Below, one piece after another: positions 43,201 to 58,200 of a DNA stretch of 64,000 nt (position 1 is its first letter; every line of letters starts with the position of its first letter). The notes under the pieces were generated by a model. That model had not been told where the DNA came from. It did not search any database and worked only from the letters and a program-made list of their open reading frames with translations. The stretch covers positions 1,889,661-1,953,660 of the forward strand of contig JAUIMM010000721.1 of NCBI GenBank assembly GCA_031769625.1, given 5' to 3'. A program made the translations under genes and the position numbers. The stretch is from Taudactylus pleione (Eukaryota > Chordata > Amphibia > Anura > Myobatrachidae).

Positions 43201-46200
43201 GAGACGGGACAGTGATTAGGGGAGAGGAATAAGGGGAGACAGGAGAGAGACGGGACAGTGATTAGGGTGAGAGGAATAGGGGGAGACAGGTGAGAGATGG
43301 GACAGTGATTAGGGGAGAGGAATAGGGGGAGACAGGAGAGAGACGGGACAGTGATTAGGGGAGAGGAATAGGGGGAGACAGGAGAGAGATGGGACAGTGA
43401 TTAGGGGGAGACAGGAGAGAGACGGGACAGTGATTAGGGAAGAGGAATAGGGGGAGACAGGAGAGAGACGGGACAGTGATTAGGGGAGAGGAATAGGGGG
43501 AGACAGGTGAGAGACGGGACAGTGATTAGGGGAGAGGAATAGGGGGAGACAGGAGAGAGACGGGACAGTGATTAGGGGAGAGGAATAGGGGGAGACAGGA
43601 GAGAGATGGGACAGTGATTAGGGGGAGAGGAATAGGGGGAGACAGGAGAGAGACGGGACAGTGATTAGGGGAGAGGAATAGGGGGAGACAGGAGAGAGAC
43701 AGGACAGTGATTAGGGGAGAGGAATAGGGGGAGACAGGAGAGAGACGGGACAGTGATTAGGGGGAGACAGGAGAGAGATGGGACAGTGATTAGGGGAGAG
43801 GAATAGGGGGAGACAGGAGAGAGACGGGACAGTGATTAGGGGAGAGGAATAGGGGGAGAGAGGTGAGAGACGGGACAGTGATTAGGGGAGAGGAATAGGG
43901 GGAGACAGGAGAGAGACGGGACAGTGATTAGGGGGAGACAGGAGAGAGACGGGACAGTGATTAGGGAAGAGGAATAAGGGGAGACAGGAGAGAGACGGGA
44001 CAGTGATTAGGGGAGAGGAATAAGGGGAGACAGGAGAGAGACGGGACAGTGATTAGGGGAGAGGAATAGGGGGAGACAGGTGAGAGATGGGACAGTGATT
44101 AGGGGAGAGGAATAAGGGGAGACAGGAGAGAGACGGGACAGTGATTAGGGGAGAGGAATAGGGGGAGACAGGAGAGAGACGGGACAGTGATTAGGGGGAG
44201 ACAGGAGAGAGACGGGACAGTGATTAGGGGAGAGGAATAGGGGGAGACAGGAGAGAGACGGGACAGTGATTAGGGGAGAGGAATAGGGGGAGACAGGAGA
44301 GATGGGACGGTGATTAGGGGAGAGGAATAGGTGGAGACAGGTGAGAGATGGGACAGTGATTAGGGGAGAGGAATAGGGGGAGACAGGAGAGAGACGGGAC
44401 AGTGATTAGGGGGAGACAGGAGAGAGACGGGACAGTGATTAGGGGGAGACAGGAGAGAGATGGGACGGTGATTAGGGGGAGACAGGAGAGAGATGGGACA
44501 GTGATTAGGGGAGAGGAATAGGGGGAGACAGGAGAGAGACGGGACAGTGATTAGGGGAGAGGAATAGGGGGAGACAGGAGCCAGACGGGACAGTGATTAG
44601 GGGAGAGGAATAGGGGAAGACAGGAGAGAGACGGGACAGTGATTAGGGGGAGACAGGAGAGAGACGGGACAGTGATTAGGGGAGAGGAATAGGGGGAGAC
44701 AGGAGAGAGATGGGACAGTGATTAGGGGAGAGGAATAAGGGGAGACAGGAGAGAGACGGGATAGTGATTAGGGGAGAGGAATAAGGGGAGACAGGAGAGA
44801 GACGGGAGTGATTAGGGGAGAGGAATAGGGGGAGACAGGAGAGAGACGGGACAGTGATTAGGGGAGAGGAATAGGGGGAGACAGGAGAGAGACGGGACAG
44901 TGATTAGGGGGAGACAGGAGAGAGACGGGACAGTGATTAGGGGAGAGGAATAGGGGGAGACAGGTGAGAGATGGGACAGTGATTAGGGGAGAGGAATAAG
45001 GGGAGACAGGAGAGAGACAGGACAGTGATTAGGGGAGAGGAATAGGGGGAGACAGGTGAGAGACGGGACAGTGATTAGGGGAGAGGAATAGGGGGAGACA
45101 GGAGAGAGATGGGACAGTGATTAGGGGGAGACAGGTGAGAGATGGGACAGTGATAAGGGGAGAGGAATAGGGGGAGACAGGAGAGAGACGGGACAGTGAT
45201 TAGGGGAGAGGAATAGGGGGAGACAGGAGAGAGATGGGACGGTGATTAGGGGAGAGGAATAGGTGGAGACAGGTGAGAGATGGGACAGTGATTAGGGGAG
45301 AGGAATAGGGGGAGACAGGAGAGAGACGGGACAGTGATTAGGGGGACACAGGAGAGAGACGGGACAGTGATTAGGGGGAGACAGGAGAGAGATGGGACGG
45401 TGATTAGGGGAGAGGAATAGGGGGAGACAGGAGAGAGATGGGACAGTGATTAGGGGAGAGGAATAGGGGGAGACAGGTGAGAGACGGGACAGTGATTAGG
45501 GGAGAGGAATAGGGGGAGACAGGAGAAAGACGGGACAGTGATTAGGGGGAGAGGAATAGGGGGAGAGGAATAGGGGGAGACAGGAGAGAGTCGGGACAGT
45601 GATTAGGGGAGAGGAATAGGGGGAGACAGGAGAGAGACGGGACAGTGATTAGGGGAGAGGAATAGGGGGAGACAGGAGAGAGACGGGACAGTGATTAGGG
45701 GAGAGGAATAGGGGGAGACAGGAGAGAGTCGGGACAGTGATTAGGGGAGAGGAATAGGGGGAGACAGGAGAGAGACGGGACAGTGATTAGGGGAGAGGAA
45801 TAGGGGGAGACAGGAGAGAGACAGGACAGTGATTAGGGGAGAGGAATAGGGGGAGACAGGAGAGAGACGGGACAGTGATTAGGGGAGAGGAATAGGGGAA
45901 GACAGGAGAGAGACGGGACAGTGATTAGGGGGAGACAGGAGAGAGACGGGACAGTGATTAGGGGAGAGGAATAGGGGGAGACAGGAGAGAGACAGGACAG
46001 TGATTAGGGGAGAGGAATAAGGGGAGACAGGAGAGAGACGGGATAGTGATTAGGGGAGAGGAATAAGGGGAGACAGGAGAGAGACGGGACAGTGATTAGG
46101 GGAGAGGAATAGGGGGAGACAGGAGAGAGACGGGACAGTGATTAGGGGAGAGGAATAGGGGGAGACAGGAGAGAGACGGGACAGTGATTAGGGGGAGACA

Positions 46201-49200
46201 GGAGAGAGACGGGACAGTGATTAGGGGAGAGGAATAGGGGGAGACAGGTGAGAGATGGGACAGTGATTAGGGGAGAGGAATAAGGGGAGACAGGAGAGAG
46301 ACAGGACAGTGATTAGGGGAGAGGAATAGGGGGAGACAGGTGAGAGACGGGACAGTTATTAGGGGAGAGGAATAAGGGGAGACAGGAGAGACGGGACAGT
46401 GATTAGGGGAGAGGAATAGGGGGAGACAGGAGAGAGATGGGACAGTGATTAGGGGGAGACAGGTGAGAGATGGGACAGTGATAAGGGGAGAGGAATAGGG
46501 GGAGACAGGAGAGAGACGGGACAGTGATTAGGGGAGAGGAATAGGGGGAGACAGGAGAGAGACGGGACAGTGATTAGGGGAGAGGAATAGGGGGAGACAG
46601 GAGAGACGGGACAGTGATTAGGGGAGAGGAATAGGGGGAGACAGGAGAGAGATGGGACAGTGATTAGGGGGAGACAGGTGAGAGATGGGAAGGTGATTAG
46701 GGGAGAGGAATAGGGGGAGACAGGAGAGAGATGGGACAGTGATTAGGGGAGAGGAATAGGGGGAGACAGGAGAGAGACGGGACAGTGATTAGGGGAGAGG
46801 AATAGGGGGAGACAGGAGAGAGACGGGACAGTGATTAGGGGGAGACAGGAGAGAGACGGGACAGTGATTAGGGGAGAGGAATAGGGGGAGACAGGTGAGA
46901 GATGGGACAGTGATTAGGGGAGAGGAATAGGGGGAGACAGGAGAGAGATGGGACAGTGATTAGGGGAGAGGAATAGGGGGAGACAGGTGAGAGATGGGAC
47001 AGTGATTAGGGGAGAGGAATAGGGGGAGACAGGAGAGAGACGGGACAGTGATTAGGGGAGAGGAATAAGGGGAGACAGGAGAGAGATGGGACGGTGATTA
47101 GGGGAGAGGAATAGGTGGAGACAGGTGAGAGATGGGACAGTGATTAGGGGAGAGGAATAGGGGGAGACAGGAGAGAGACGGGACAGTGATTAGGGGGAGA
47201 CAGGAGATAGATGGGACAGTGATTAGGGGAGAGGAATAGGGGGAGAGGAATAGGGGGAGACAGGAGAGAGACGGTACAGTGATTAGGGGAGAGGAATAGG
47301 GGGAGACAGGAGAGAGATGGGACAGTGATTAGGGGAGAGGAATAAGGGGAGACAGGAGAGAGACGGGACAGTGATTAGGGGAGAGGAATAGGGGGAGACA
47401 GGAGAGAGACGGGACAGTGATTAGGGGAGAGGAATAGGGGGAGACAGGTGAGAGATGGGAGAGCGATTAGGGGAGAGGAATAAGGGGAGACAGGAGAGAG
47501 ACGGGACAGTGATTAGGGGAGAGGAATAGGGGGAGACAGGAGAGAGATGGGACAGTGATTAGAGGAGAGGAATAGGGGGAGACAGGAGAGAGACGGGACA
47601 GTGATTAGGGGAGAGGAATAGGGGGAGACAGGAGAGAGACGGGACAGTGATTAGGGGAGAGGAATAGGGGGAGACAGGAGAGAGACGGGACAGTGATTAG
47701 AGGAGAGGAATAGGGGGAGACAGGAGAGAGACGGGACAGTGATTAGGGGAGAGGAATAGGGGGAGACAGGAGAGAGATGGGACAGTGATTAGGGGAGAGG
47801 AATAGGGGGAGACAGGAGAGAGACGGGACAGTGATTAGGGGAGAGGAATAAGGGGAGACAGGAGAGAGACGGGACAGTGATTAGGGGAGAGGAATAAGGG
47901 GAGACAGGAGAGAGACGGGACAGTGATTAGGGGAGAGGAATAGGGGGAGACAGGAGAGAGACGGGACTGTGATTAGGGGGGAGGAATAGGGGGAGACAGG
48001 AGAGAGACGGGACTGTGATTAGGGGGGAGGAATAGGGGGAGACAGGAGAGAGACGGGACAGTGATTAGGGGGAGACAGGAGAGAGACGGGACAGTGATTA
48101 GGGGGAGACAGGAGAGAGACGGGACAGTGATTAGGGGAGAGGAATAGGGGGAGACAGGAGAGAGATGGGACAGTGATTAGGGGAGAGGAATAGGGGGAGA
48201 CAGGTGAGAGATGGGAGAGCGATTAGGGGAGAGGAATAAGGGGAGACAGGAGAGAGACAGGACAGTGATTAGGGGAGAGGAATAGGGGGAGACAGGAGAG
48301 ACGGGACAGTTATTAGGGGAGAGGAATAAGGGGAGACAGGAGAGACGGGACAGTGATTAGGGGAGAGGAATAGGGGGAGACAGGAGAGAGATGGGACAGT
48401 GATTAGGGGGAGACAGGTGAGAGATGGGACAGTGATAAGGGGAGAGGAATAGGGGGAGACAGGAGAGAGACGGGACAGTGATTAGGGGAGAGGAATAGGG
48501 GGAGACAGGAGAGAGACGGGACAGTGGTTAGGGGAGAGGAATAGGGGGAGACAGGAGAGAGACGGGACAGTGATTAGGGGAGAGGAATAGGGGGAGACAG
48601 GAGAGAGACGGGACAGTGATTAGGGGGAGACAGGAGAGAGACGGGACAGTGATTAGGGGAGAGGAATAGGGGGAGGGAGGGAGGAGAGAGACGGGACAGT
48701 GATTAGGGGAGAGGAATAGGGGGAGACAGGTGAGAGATGGGACAGTGATTAGAGGAGAGGAATAGGGGGAGACAGGAGAGAGACGGGACAGTGATTAAGG
48801 GGAGACAGGAGAGAGATGGACAGTGATTAGGGGAGAGGAATAGGGGGAGACAGGAGAGATACGGGACAGTGATTAGGGGGAGACAGGTGAGAGATGGGAC
48901 AGTGATTAGGGGGATACAGGAGAGAGACGGGACAGTGATTAGGGGAGAGGAATAGGGGGAGACAGGAGAGAGACGGGACAGTGATTAGGGGAGAGGAATA
49001 GGGGGAGACAGGAGAGAGACGGGACAGTGATTAGGGGGAGACAGGTGAGAGACGGGAAGGTGATTAGGGGAGAGGAATAGGGGTAGACAGGAGAGAGACG
49101 GGACAGTGATTAGGGGAGAGGAATAGGGGGAGACAGGAGAGAGACAGGACAGTGATTAGGGGAGAGGAAAAGGGGGAGACAGGAGAGAGACGGGACAGTG

Positions 49201-52200
49201 ATTAGGGGAGAGGAATAAGGGGAGACAGGAGAGAGATGGGACAGTGATTAAGAGAGAGGAATAGGGGGAGACAGGAGAGAGACGGGACAGTGATTAGGGG
49301 AGAGGAATAGGGGGAGACAGGAGAGAGACGGGACAGTGATTAGGGGGAGAGGAATAGGGGGAGACAGGTGAGATGGGACAGTGATTACGGGAGAGGAAAA
49401 GGGGGAGACAGGAGAGATGGGACAGTGATTAGGGGGAGACAGGAGAGAGACGGGACAGTGATTAGGGGAGAGGAAAAGGGGGAGACAGGAGAGATGGGAC
49501 AGTGATTAGGGGGAGACAGGAGAGAGATGGGACAGTGATTAGGGGAGAGGAATAGGGGGAGACAGGAGAGAGACGGGACAGTGATTAGGGGAGAGGAATA
49601 GGGGGAGACAGGAGAGAGACGGGACAGTGATTAGGGGGAGACAGGAGAGAGACGGGACAGTGATTAGGGGAGAGGAATAGGGGGAGACAGGAGAGAGACG
49701 GGACAGTGATTAGGGGGAGAAAGGAGAGAGACGGGACAGTGATTAGGGGGAGACAGGAGAGAGACGGGACAGTGATTAGGGGAGAGGAATAGGGGGAGAC
49801 AGGAGAGAGATGGGACAGTGATTAGGGGAGAGGAATAGGGGGAGACAGGAGAGAGACGGGACTGTGATTAGGGGAGAGGAATAGGGGGAGACAGGAGAGA
49901 GACGGGACAGTGATTAGGGGAGAGGAATAGGGGGAGACAGGAGAGAGACGGGACAGTGATTAGGGGGAGACAGGTGAGAGATGGGAAGGTGATTAGGGGA
50001 GAGGAATAGGGGGAGACAGGAGAGAGATGGGACAGTGATTAGGGGAGAGGAATAGGGGGAGACCGGTGAGAGATGGGACGGTAATTAGGGGAGAGGAATA
50101 GGGGGAGACAGGTGAGAGACGGGACGGTGATTAGGGGAGAGGAATAGGGGGAGACAGGTGAGAGACGGGACAGTGATTAGGGGAGAGGAATAGGGGGAGA
50201 CAGGAGAGAGACGGGACAGTGATTAGGGGGAGACAGGAGAGAGACGGGACAGTGATTAGGGGAGAGGAATAGGGGGAGACAGGTGAGAGATGGGACAGTG
50301 ATTAGAGGAGAGGAATAGGGGGAGACAGGAGAGAGATGGGACAGTGATTAGGGGAGAGGAATAGGGGGAGACAGGAGAGAGATGGGACAGTGATTAGGGG
50401 AGAGGAATAGGGGGAGACAGGAGAGAGACGGGACAGTGATTAGGGGGAGACAGGTGAGAGATGGGACAGTGATTAGGGGGATACAGGAGAGAGACGGGAC
50501 AGTGATTAGGGGAGAGGAATAGGGGGAGACAGGAGAGAGACGGGACAGTGATTAGGGGAGAGGAATAGGGGGAGACAGGAGAGAGACGGGACAGTGATTA
50601 GGGGGAGACAGGTGAGAGACGGGACAGTGATTAGGGGAGAGGAATAGGGGGAGACAGGAGAGAGACGGGACAGTGATTAGGGGAGAGGAATAGGGGTAGA
50701 CAGGAGAGAGACGGGACAGTGATTAGGGGAGAGGAATAGGGGAGACAGGAGAGAGACAGGACAGTGATTAGGGGAGAGGAAAAGGGGGAGACAGGAGAGA
50801 GACGGGACAGTGATTAGGGGAGAGGAATAGGGGGAGACAGGAGAGAGACGGGACAGTGATTAGGGGAGAGGAATAGGGGGAGACAGGAGAGAGACGGGAC
50901 AGTGATTAGGGGGAGAGGAATAGGGGGAGACAGGTGAGATATGGGACAGTGATTACGGGAGAGGAAAAGGGGGAGACAGGAGAGATGGGACAGTGATTAG
51001 GGGGAGACAGGAGAGAGACAGGACAGTGATTAGGGGAGAGGAAAAGGGGGAGACAGGAGAGAGATGGGACAGTGATTAGGGGAGAGGAATAGGGGGAGAC
51101 AGGAGAGAGACGGGACAGTGATTAGGGGAGAGGAATAGGGGGAGACAGGAGAGAGACGGGACAGTGATTAGGGGGAGAGGAATAGGGGGAGACAGGTGAG
51201 ATATGGGACAGTGATTACGGGAGAGGAAAGGGGGAGACAGGAGAGATGGGACAGTGATTAGGGGGAGACAGGAGAGAGACGGGACAGTGATTAGGGGAGA
51301 GGAAAAGGGGGAGACAGGAGAGATGGGACAGTGATTAGGGGGAGACAGGAGAGAGATGGGACAGTGATTAGGGGAGAGGAATAGGGGGAGACAGGAGAGA
51401 GACGGGACAGTGATTAGGGGGAGACAGGAGAGAGACGGGACAGTGATTAGGGGAGAGGAATAGGGGGAGACAGGAGAGAGACGGGACAGTGATTAGGGGG
51501 AGACAGGAGAGAGACGGGACAGTGATTAGGGGGAGACAGGAGAGAGACGGGACAGTGATTAGGGGAGAGGAATAGGGGGAGACAGGAGAGAGATGGGACA
51601 GTGATTAGGGGAGAGGAATAGGGGGAGACAGGAGAGAGACGGGACTGTGATTAGGGGAGAGGAATAGGGGGAGACAGGAGAGAGACGGGACAGTGATTAG
51701 GGGAGAGGAATAGGGGGAGACAGGAGAGAGACGGGACAGTGATTAGGGGGAGACAGGTGAGAGATGGGAAGGTGATTAGGGGAGAGGAATAGGGGGAGAC
51801 AGGAGAGAGATGGGACAGTGATTAGGGGAGAGGAATAGGGGGAGACCGGTGAGAGATGGGACGGTAATTAGGGGAGAGGAATAGGGGGAGACAGGTGAGA
51901 GACGGGACGGTGATTAGGGGAGAGGTATAGGGGGAGACAGGTGAGAGACGGGACAGTGATTAGGGGAGAGGAATAGGGGGAGACAGGAGAGAGACGGGAC
52001 AGTGATTAGGGGAGAGGAATAGGGGGAGACAGGAGAGAGATGGGACAGTGATTAGGGGAGAGGAATAGGGGGAGACAGGAGAGAGATGGGAAGGTGATTA
52101 GAGGAGAGGAATAGGGGGAGACAGGAGAGAGACGGGACAGTGATTAGGGGAGAGGAATAGGGGGAGACAGGAGAGAGATGGGACAGTGATTAGGGGAGAG

Positions 52201-55200
52201 GAATAGGGGGAGACAGGAGAGAGATGGGAAGGTGATTAGAGGAGAGGAATAGGGGGAGACAGGAGAGAGACGGGACAGTGATTAGGGGAGAGGAATAGGG
52301 GGATACAGGAGAGAGATGGGACAGTGATTAGGGGGAGACAGGTGAGAGATGGGACAGTGATTGGGGGATACAGGAGAGAGATGGGACAGTGATTAGAGGA
52401 GAGGAATAGGGGGAGACAGGTGAGAGATGGGACAGTGATTAGGGGAGAGGAATAGGGGGAGACAGGAGAGAGACGGGACAGTAATTAGGGGAGAGGAATA
52501 GGGGGAGACAGGAGAGAGACGGGACAGTGATTAGGGGAGAGGAATAGGGAGAGACAGGAGAGAGATGGGACAGTGATTAGGGGAGAGGAATAGGGGGAGA
52601 CAGGTGAGAGACGGGACAGTGATTAGGGAGAGAGGAATTGGGGGAGACAGGAGAGAGACGGGACAGTGATTAGGGGAGAGGAATAGGGGGAAACAGGTGA
52701 GAGATGGGAAGGTGATTAGGGGAGAGGAATAGGGGGAGACAGGTGAGAGATGGGACAGTGATTAGGGGGATACAGGAGAGAGACGGGACAGTGATTAGGG
52801 GGAGAGGAATAGGGGTAGACAGGAGAGAGACGGGACAGTGATTAGGGGGAGACAGGAGAGAGACGGGACAGTGATTAGGGGAGAGGAATAGGGGGAGACA
52901 GGAGAGAGAGGGGACAGTGATTAGGGGAGAGGAATAGGGGGAGACAGGAGAGAGAGGGGACAGTGATTAGGGGAGAGGAATAGGGGGAGACAGGAGAGAG
53001 ATGTGACAGTAATTAGGGGAGAGGAATAGGGGTAGACAGGAGAGAGACGGGACAGTGATTAGGGGGAGACAGGAGAGAGAGGGGACAGTGATTAGGGGAG
53101 AGGAATAGGGGGAGACAGGAGAGAGAGGGGACAGTGATTAGGGGAGAGGAATAGGGGGAGACAGGAGAGAGATGTGACAGTGATTAGGGGAGAGGAATAG
53201 GGGGAGACAGGAGAGAGATGGGAAAGTGATTAGGGGAGAAGAATAGGGGGAGACAGGAGAGAAACGGGACAGTGATTAGGGGAGAGGAATAGGGGGAGAC
53301 AGGAGAGAGACGGGACAGTGATTAGGGGGAGAGGAATAGGGGGAGACAGGAGAGAGATGGGACAGTGATTAGGGGAGAGGAACAGGGGGTGACAAAAGAG
53401 AGACGGGACAGTGATTAGGGGGAGACAGGTGAGAGTCGGGAAGGTGATTAGGGTAGAGGAATAGGGGTAGACAGGAGAGAGACGGGACAGTGATCAGGGG
53501 AGAGGAATAAGGGGAGACAGGAGAGAGATGGGACAGTGATTAGGGGAGAGGAATAGGGGGAGACAGGAGAGAGACGGGACAGTGATTAGGGGGAGACAGG
53601 AGAGAGACGGGAAGGTGATTAGGGGAGAGGAATAGGGGGAGACAGGTGAGAGATGGGACGGTGATTAGGGGAGAGGAATAGGGGGAGACAGGTGAGAGAC
53701 AGGACAGTGATTAGGGGAGAGGAATAGGGGTAGACAGGAGAGAGACGGGACAGTGATCAGGGGAGAGGAATAAGGGGACACAGGAGAGAGATGGGACAGT
53801 GATTAGGGGAGAGGAATAGGGGGAGACAGGTGAGAGATGGGACGGTGATTAGGGGAGAGGAATAGGGGGAGACAGGAGAGAGACGGGACAGTGATTAGGG
53901 GGAGACAGGAGAGAGACGGGACAGTGATTAGGGGAGAGGAATAGGGGGAGACAGGAGAGAGACGGGACAGTGATTAGGGGAGAGGAATAAGGGGAGACAG
54001 GAGAGAGACGGGACAGTGATTAGGGGAGAGGAATAGGGGGAGACAGGAGAGAGACGGGACTGTGATTAGGGGAGAGGAATAGGGGGAGACAGGAGAGAGA
54101 CGGGACTGTGATTAGGGGAGAGGAATAGGGGGAGACAGGAGAGAGACGGGACAGTGATTAGGGGAGAGGAATAGGGGGAGACAGGAGAGAGACGGGACAG
54201 TGATTAGGGGGAGACAGGTGAGAGACGGGAAGGTGATTAGGGGAGAGGAATAGGGGGAGACAGGTGAGAGATGGGACGGTGATTAGGGGAGAGGAATAGG
54301 GGGAGACAGGTGAGAGATGGGACGGTGATTAGGGGAGAGGAATAGGGGGAGACAGGAGAGAGACGGGACGGTGATTAGGGGGAGACAGGAGAGAGACGGG
54401 ACAGTGATTAGGGGAGAGGAATAGGGGGAGACAGGAGAGAAACGGGACAGTGATTAGGGGAGAGGAATAAGGGGAGACAGGAGAGAGACGGGACAGTGAT
54501 TAGGGGAGAGGAATAGGGGGAGACAGGAGAGAGACGGGACTGTGATTAGGGGAGAGGAATAGGGGGAGACAGGAGAGAGACGGGACTGTGATTAGGGGAG
54601 GAATAGGGGGAGACAGAAGAGAGACGGGACAGTGATTAGGGGAGAGGAATAGGGGGAGACAGGAGAGAGACGGGACAGTGATTAGGGGGAGACAGGTGAG
54701 AGACGGGAAGGTGATTAGGGGAGAGGAATAGGGGGAGACAGGAGAGAGATGGGACAGTGATTAGGGGAGAGGAATAGGGGGAGACCGGTGAGAGATGGGA
54801 CGGTAATTAGGGGAGAGGAATAGGGGGAGACAGGTGAGAGACGGGACAGTGATTAGGGGAGAGGAATAGGGGGAGACAGGAGAGAGACGGGACAGTGATT
54901 AGGGGAGAGGAATAGGGGGAGACAGGAGAGAGATGGGACAGTGATTAGGGGAGAGGAATAGGGGGAGACAGGAGAGAGATGGGAAGGTGATTAGAGGAGA
55001 GGAATAGGGGGAGACAGGAGAGAGACGGGACAGTGATTAGGGGAGAGGAATAGGGGGAGACAGGAGAGAGATGGGACAGTGATTAGGGGAGAGGAATAGG
55101 GGGAGACAGGAGAGAGATGGGACAGTGATTAGGGGAGAGGAATAGGGGGAGACAGGAGAGAGATGGGACAGTGATTAGGGGAGAAGAATAGGGGGAGACA

Positions 55201-58200
55201 GGAGAGAGATGGGACAGTGATTAGGGGAGAAGAATAGGGGGAGACAGGAGAGAGACGGGACAGTGATTAGGGGAGAGGAATAGGGGGAGACAGGAGAGAG
55301 ACGGGACAGTGATTAGGGGAGAGGAATAGGGGGTGACAAAAGAGAGACGGGACAGTGATTAGGGGGAGACAGGTGAGAGTCGGGAAGGTGATTAGGGGAG
55401 AGGAATAGGGGGAGACAGGAGAGAGGGGACAGTGATTAGGGGAGAAGAATAGGGGGAGACAGGAGAGAGACGGGACAGTGATCAGGGGAGAGGAATAAGG
55501 GGAGACAGGAGAGAGATGGGACAGTGATTAGGGGAGAGGAATAGGGGGAGACAGGAGAGAGACGGGACAGTGATTAGGGGGAGACAGGTGAGAGACGGGA
55601 AGGTGATTAGGGGAGAGGAATAGGGGGAGACAGGTGAGAGATGGGACGGTGATTAGGGGAGAGGAATAGGGGGAGACAGGTGAGAGACAGGACAGTGATT
55701 AGGGGAGAGGAATAGGGGTAGACAGGAGAGAGACGGGACAGTGATCAGGGGAGAGGAATAAGGGGAGACAGGAGAGAGATGGGACAGTGATTAGGGGAGA
55801 GGAATAGGGGGAGACAGGTGAGAGATGGGACGGTGATTAGGGAAGAGGAATAGGGGGAGACAGGAGAGAGACGGGACAGTGATTAGGGGAGAAGAATAGG
55901 GGGAGACAGGAGAGAGACGGGACAGTGATTAGGGGAGAGGAATAGGGGGAGACAGGAGAGAGACGGGACAGTGATTAGGGGAGAGGAATAGGGGGAGACA
56001 GGAGAGAGACGGGACAGTGATTAGGGGAGAGGAATAGGGGGAGACAGGTGAGATATGGGACAGTGATTAGGGGAGAGGAAAAGGGGGAGACAGGAGAGAG
56101 ACGGGACAGTGATTAGGGGGAGACAGGTGAGATATGGGACAGTGATTAGGGGAGAGGAACAGGGGGAGACAGGAGAGATGGGACAGTGATTAGGGGGAGA
56201 CAGGAGAGACGGGACAGTGATTAGGGGAGAGGAATAGGGGGAGACAGGAGAGAGACGGGACAGTGATTAGGGGAGAGGAATAGGGGGAGACAGGAGAGAG
56301 ACGGGACAGTGATTAGGGGGAGACAGGAGAGAGATGGGAAGGTGATAAGGGGAGAGGAACAGGGGGAGACAAGAGAGAGATGGGAAGGTGAGAAGGGGAG
56401 AGGAACAGGGGGAGACAGGTGAGATATGGGACAGTGATTAGGGGGAGACAGGTGAGATATGGGACAGTGATTAGGGGAGAGGAATAGGGGGAGACAGGAG
56501 AGAGATGGGAAGGTGATAAGGGGAGAGGAACAGGGGGAGACAGGTGAGATATGGGACAGTGATTAGGGGAGAGGAAAAGGGGGAGACAGGAGAGATGGGA
56601 CAGTGATTAGGGGGAGACAGTAGAGAGACGGGACAGTGATTAGGGGAGAGGAATAGGGGGAGACAGGAGAGAGATGGGAAGGTGATAAGGGGAGAGGAAC
56701 AGGGGGAGACAGGTGAGATATGGGACAGTGATTAGGGGAGAGGAATAGGGGGAGACAGGAGAGAGAGGGGACAGTGATTAGGGGAGAGGAATAGGGGGAG
56801 ACAGGAGAGAGAGGGGACAGTGATTAGGGGAGAGGAAAAGGGGGAGACAGGAGAGATGGGACGGTGATTAGGGGGAGACAGGTGAGATATGGGACAGTGA
56901 TTAGGGGAGAGGAACAGGGGGAGACAGGAGAGATGGGACAGTGATTAGGGGGAGACAGGAGAGAGACGGGACAGTGATTAGGGGAGAGGAATAGGGGGAG
57001 ACAGGAGAGAGATGGGAAGGTGATAAGGGGAGAGGAACAGGGGGAGACAGGTGAGATATGGGACAGTGATTAGGGGAGAGGAATAGGGGGAGACAGGAGA
57101 GAGAGGGGACAGTGATTAGGGGAGAGGAATAGGGGGAGACAGGAGAGAGACGGGACAGTGATTAGGGGGAGACAGGAGAGATGGGACAGTGATTAGGGGA
57201 GAGGAATAGGGGGAGACAGGAGAGAGACGGGACAGTGATTAGGGGAGAGGAATAAGGGGAGACAGGAGAGAGACGGGACAGTGATTAGGGGAGAGAAATA
57301 GGGGGAGACAGGAGAGAGATGGGAAGGTGATTAGGGGAGAGGAATAGGGGGAGACGGGACAGTGATTAGGGGAGAGGAACAGGGGGAGACAGGAGAGAGA
57401 CGGGACAGTGATTAGGGGAGAGGAATAGGGGGAGACAGGAGAGAGACGGGACACTGATTAGGGGGAGACAGGAGAGAGATGGGACAGTGATTAGGGGGAG
57501 ACAGGAGAGAGATGGGACAGTGATTAGGGGGAGACAGGAGAGAGATGGGACAGTGATTAGGGGAGAGGAATAGGGGGAAACAGGTGAGAGATGGGAAGGT
57601 GATTAGGGGAGAGGAATAGGGGGAGACAGGTGAGAGACGAGACAGTGATTAGGGGAGAGGAATAGGGGGAAACAGGTGATAGATGGGACAGTGATTAGGG
57701 GAGAGGAATAGGGGGAGACAGGTGAGAGATGGGACAGTGATTAGGGGGAGACAGGAGAGAGATGGGACAGTGATTAGGGGGAGACAGGAGAGAGATGGGA
57801 CAGTGATTAGGGGAGAGGAATAGGGGGAGAAAGGTGAGAGATGGGAAGGTGATTAGGGGAGAGGAATAGGGGGAGAAAGGTGAGAGACGGGACAGTGATT
57901 AGGGGAGAGGAATAGGGGGAAACAGGTGAGAGATGGGAAGGTGATTAGGGGAGAGGAATAGGGGGAGAAAGGTGAGAGACGGGACAGTGATTAGGGGAGA
58001 GGAATAGGGGGAGACAGGTGAGAGATGGGAAAGTGATTAGGGGAGAGGAATAGGGGGAGACAGGAGAGAGATGGGACAGTGATTAGGGGAGAGGAATAGG
58101 GGGAGACAGGAGAGAGATGGGAAAGTGATTAGGGGAGAGGAAAAGGGGGAGACAGGAGAGAGATGGGAAGGTGATTAGGGGAGAGGAATAGGGGGAGACA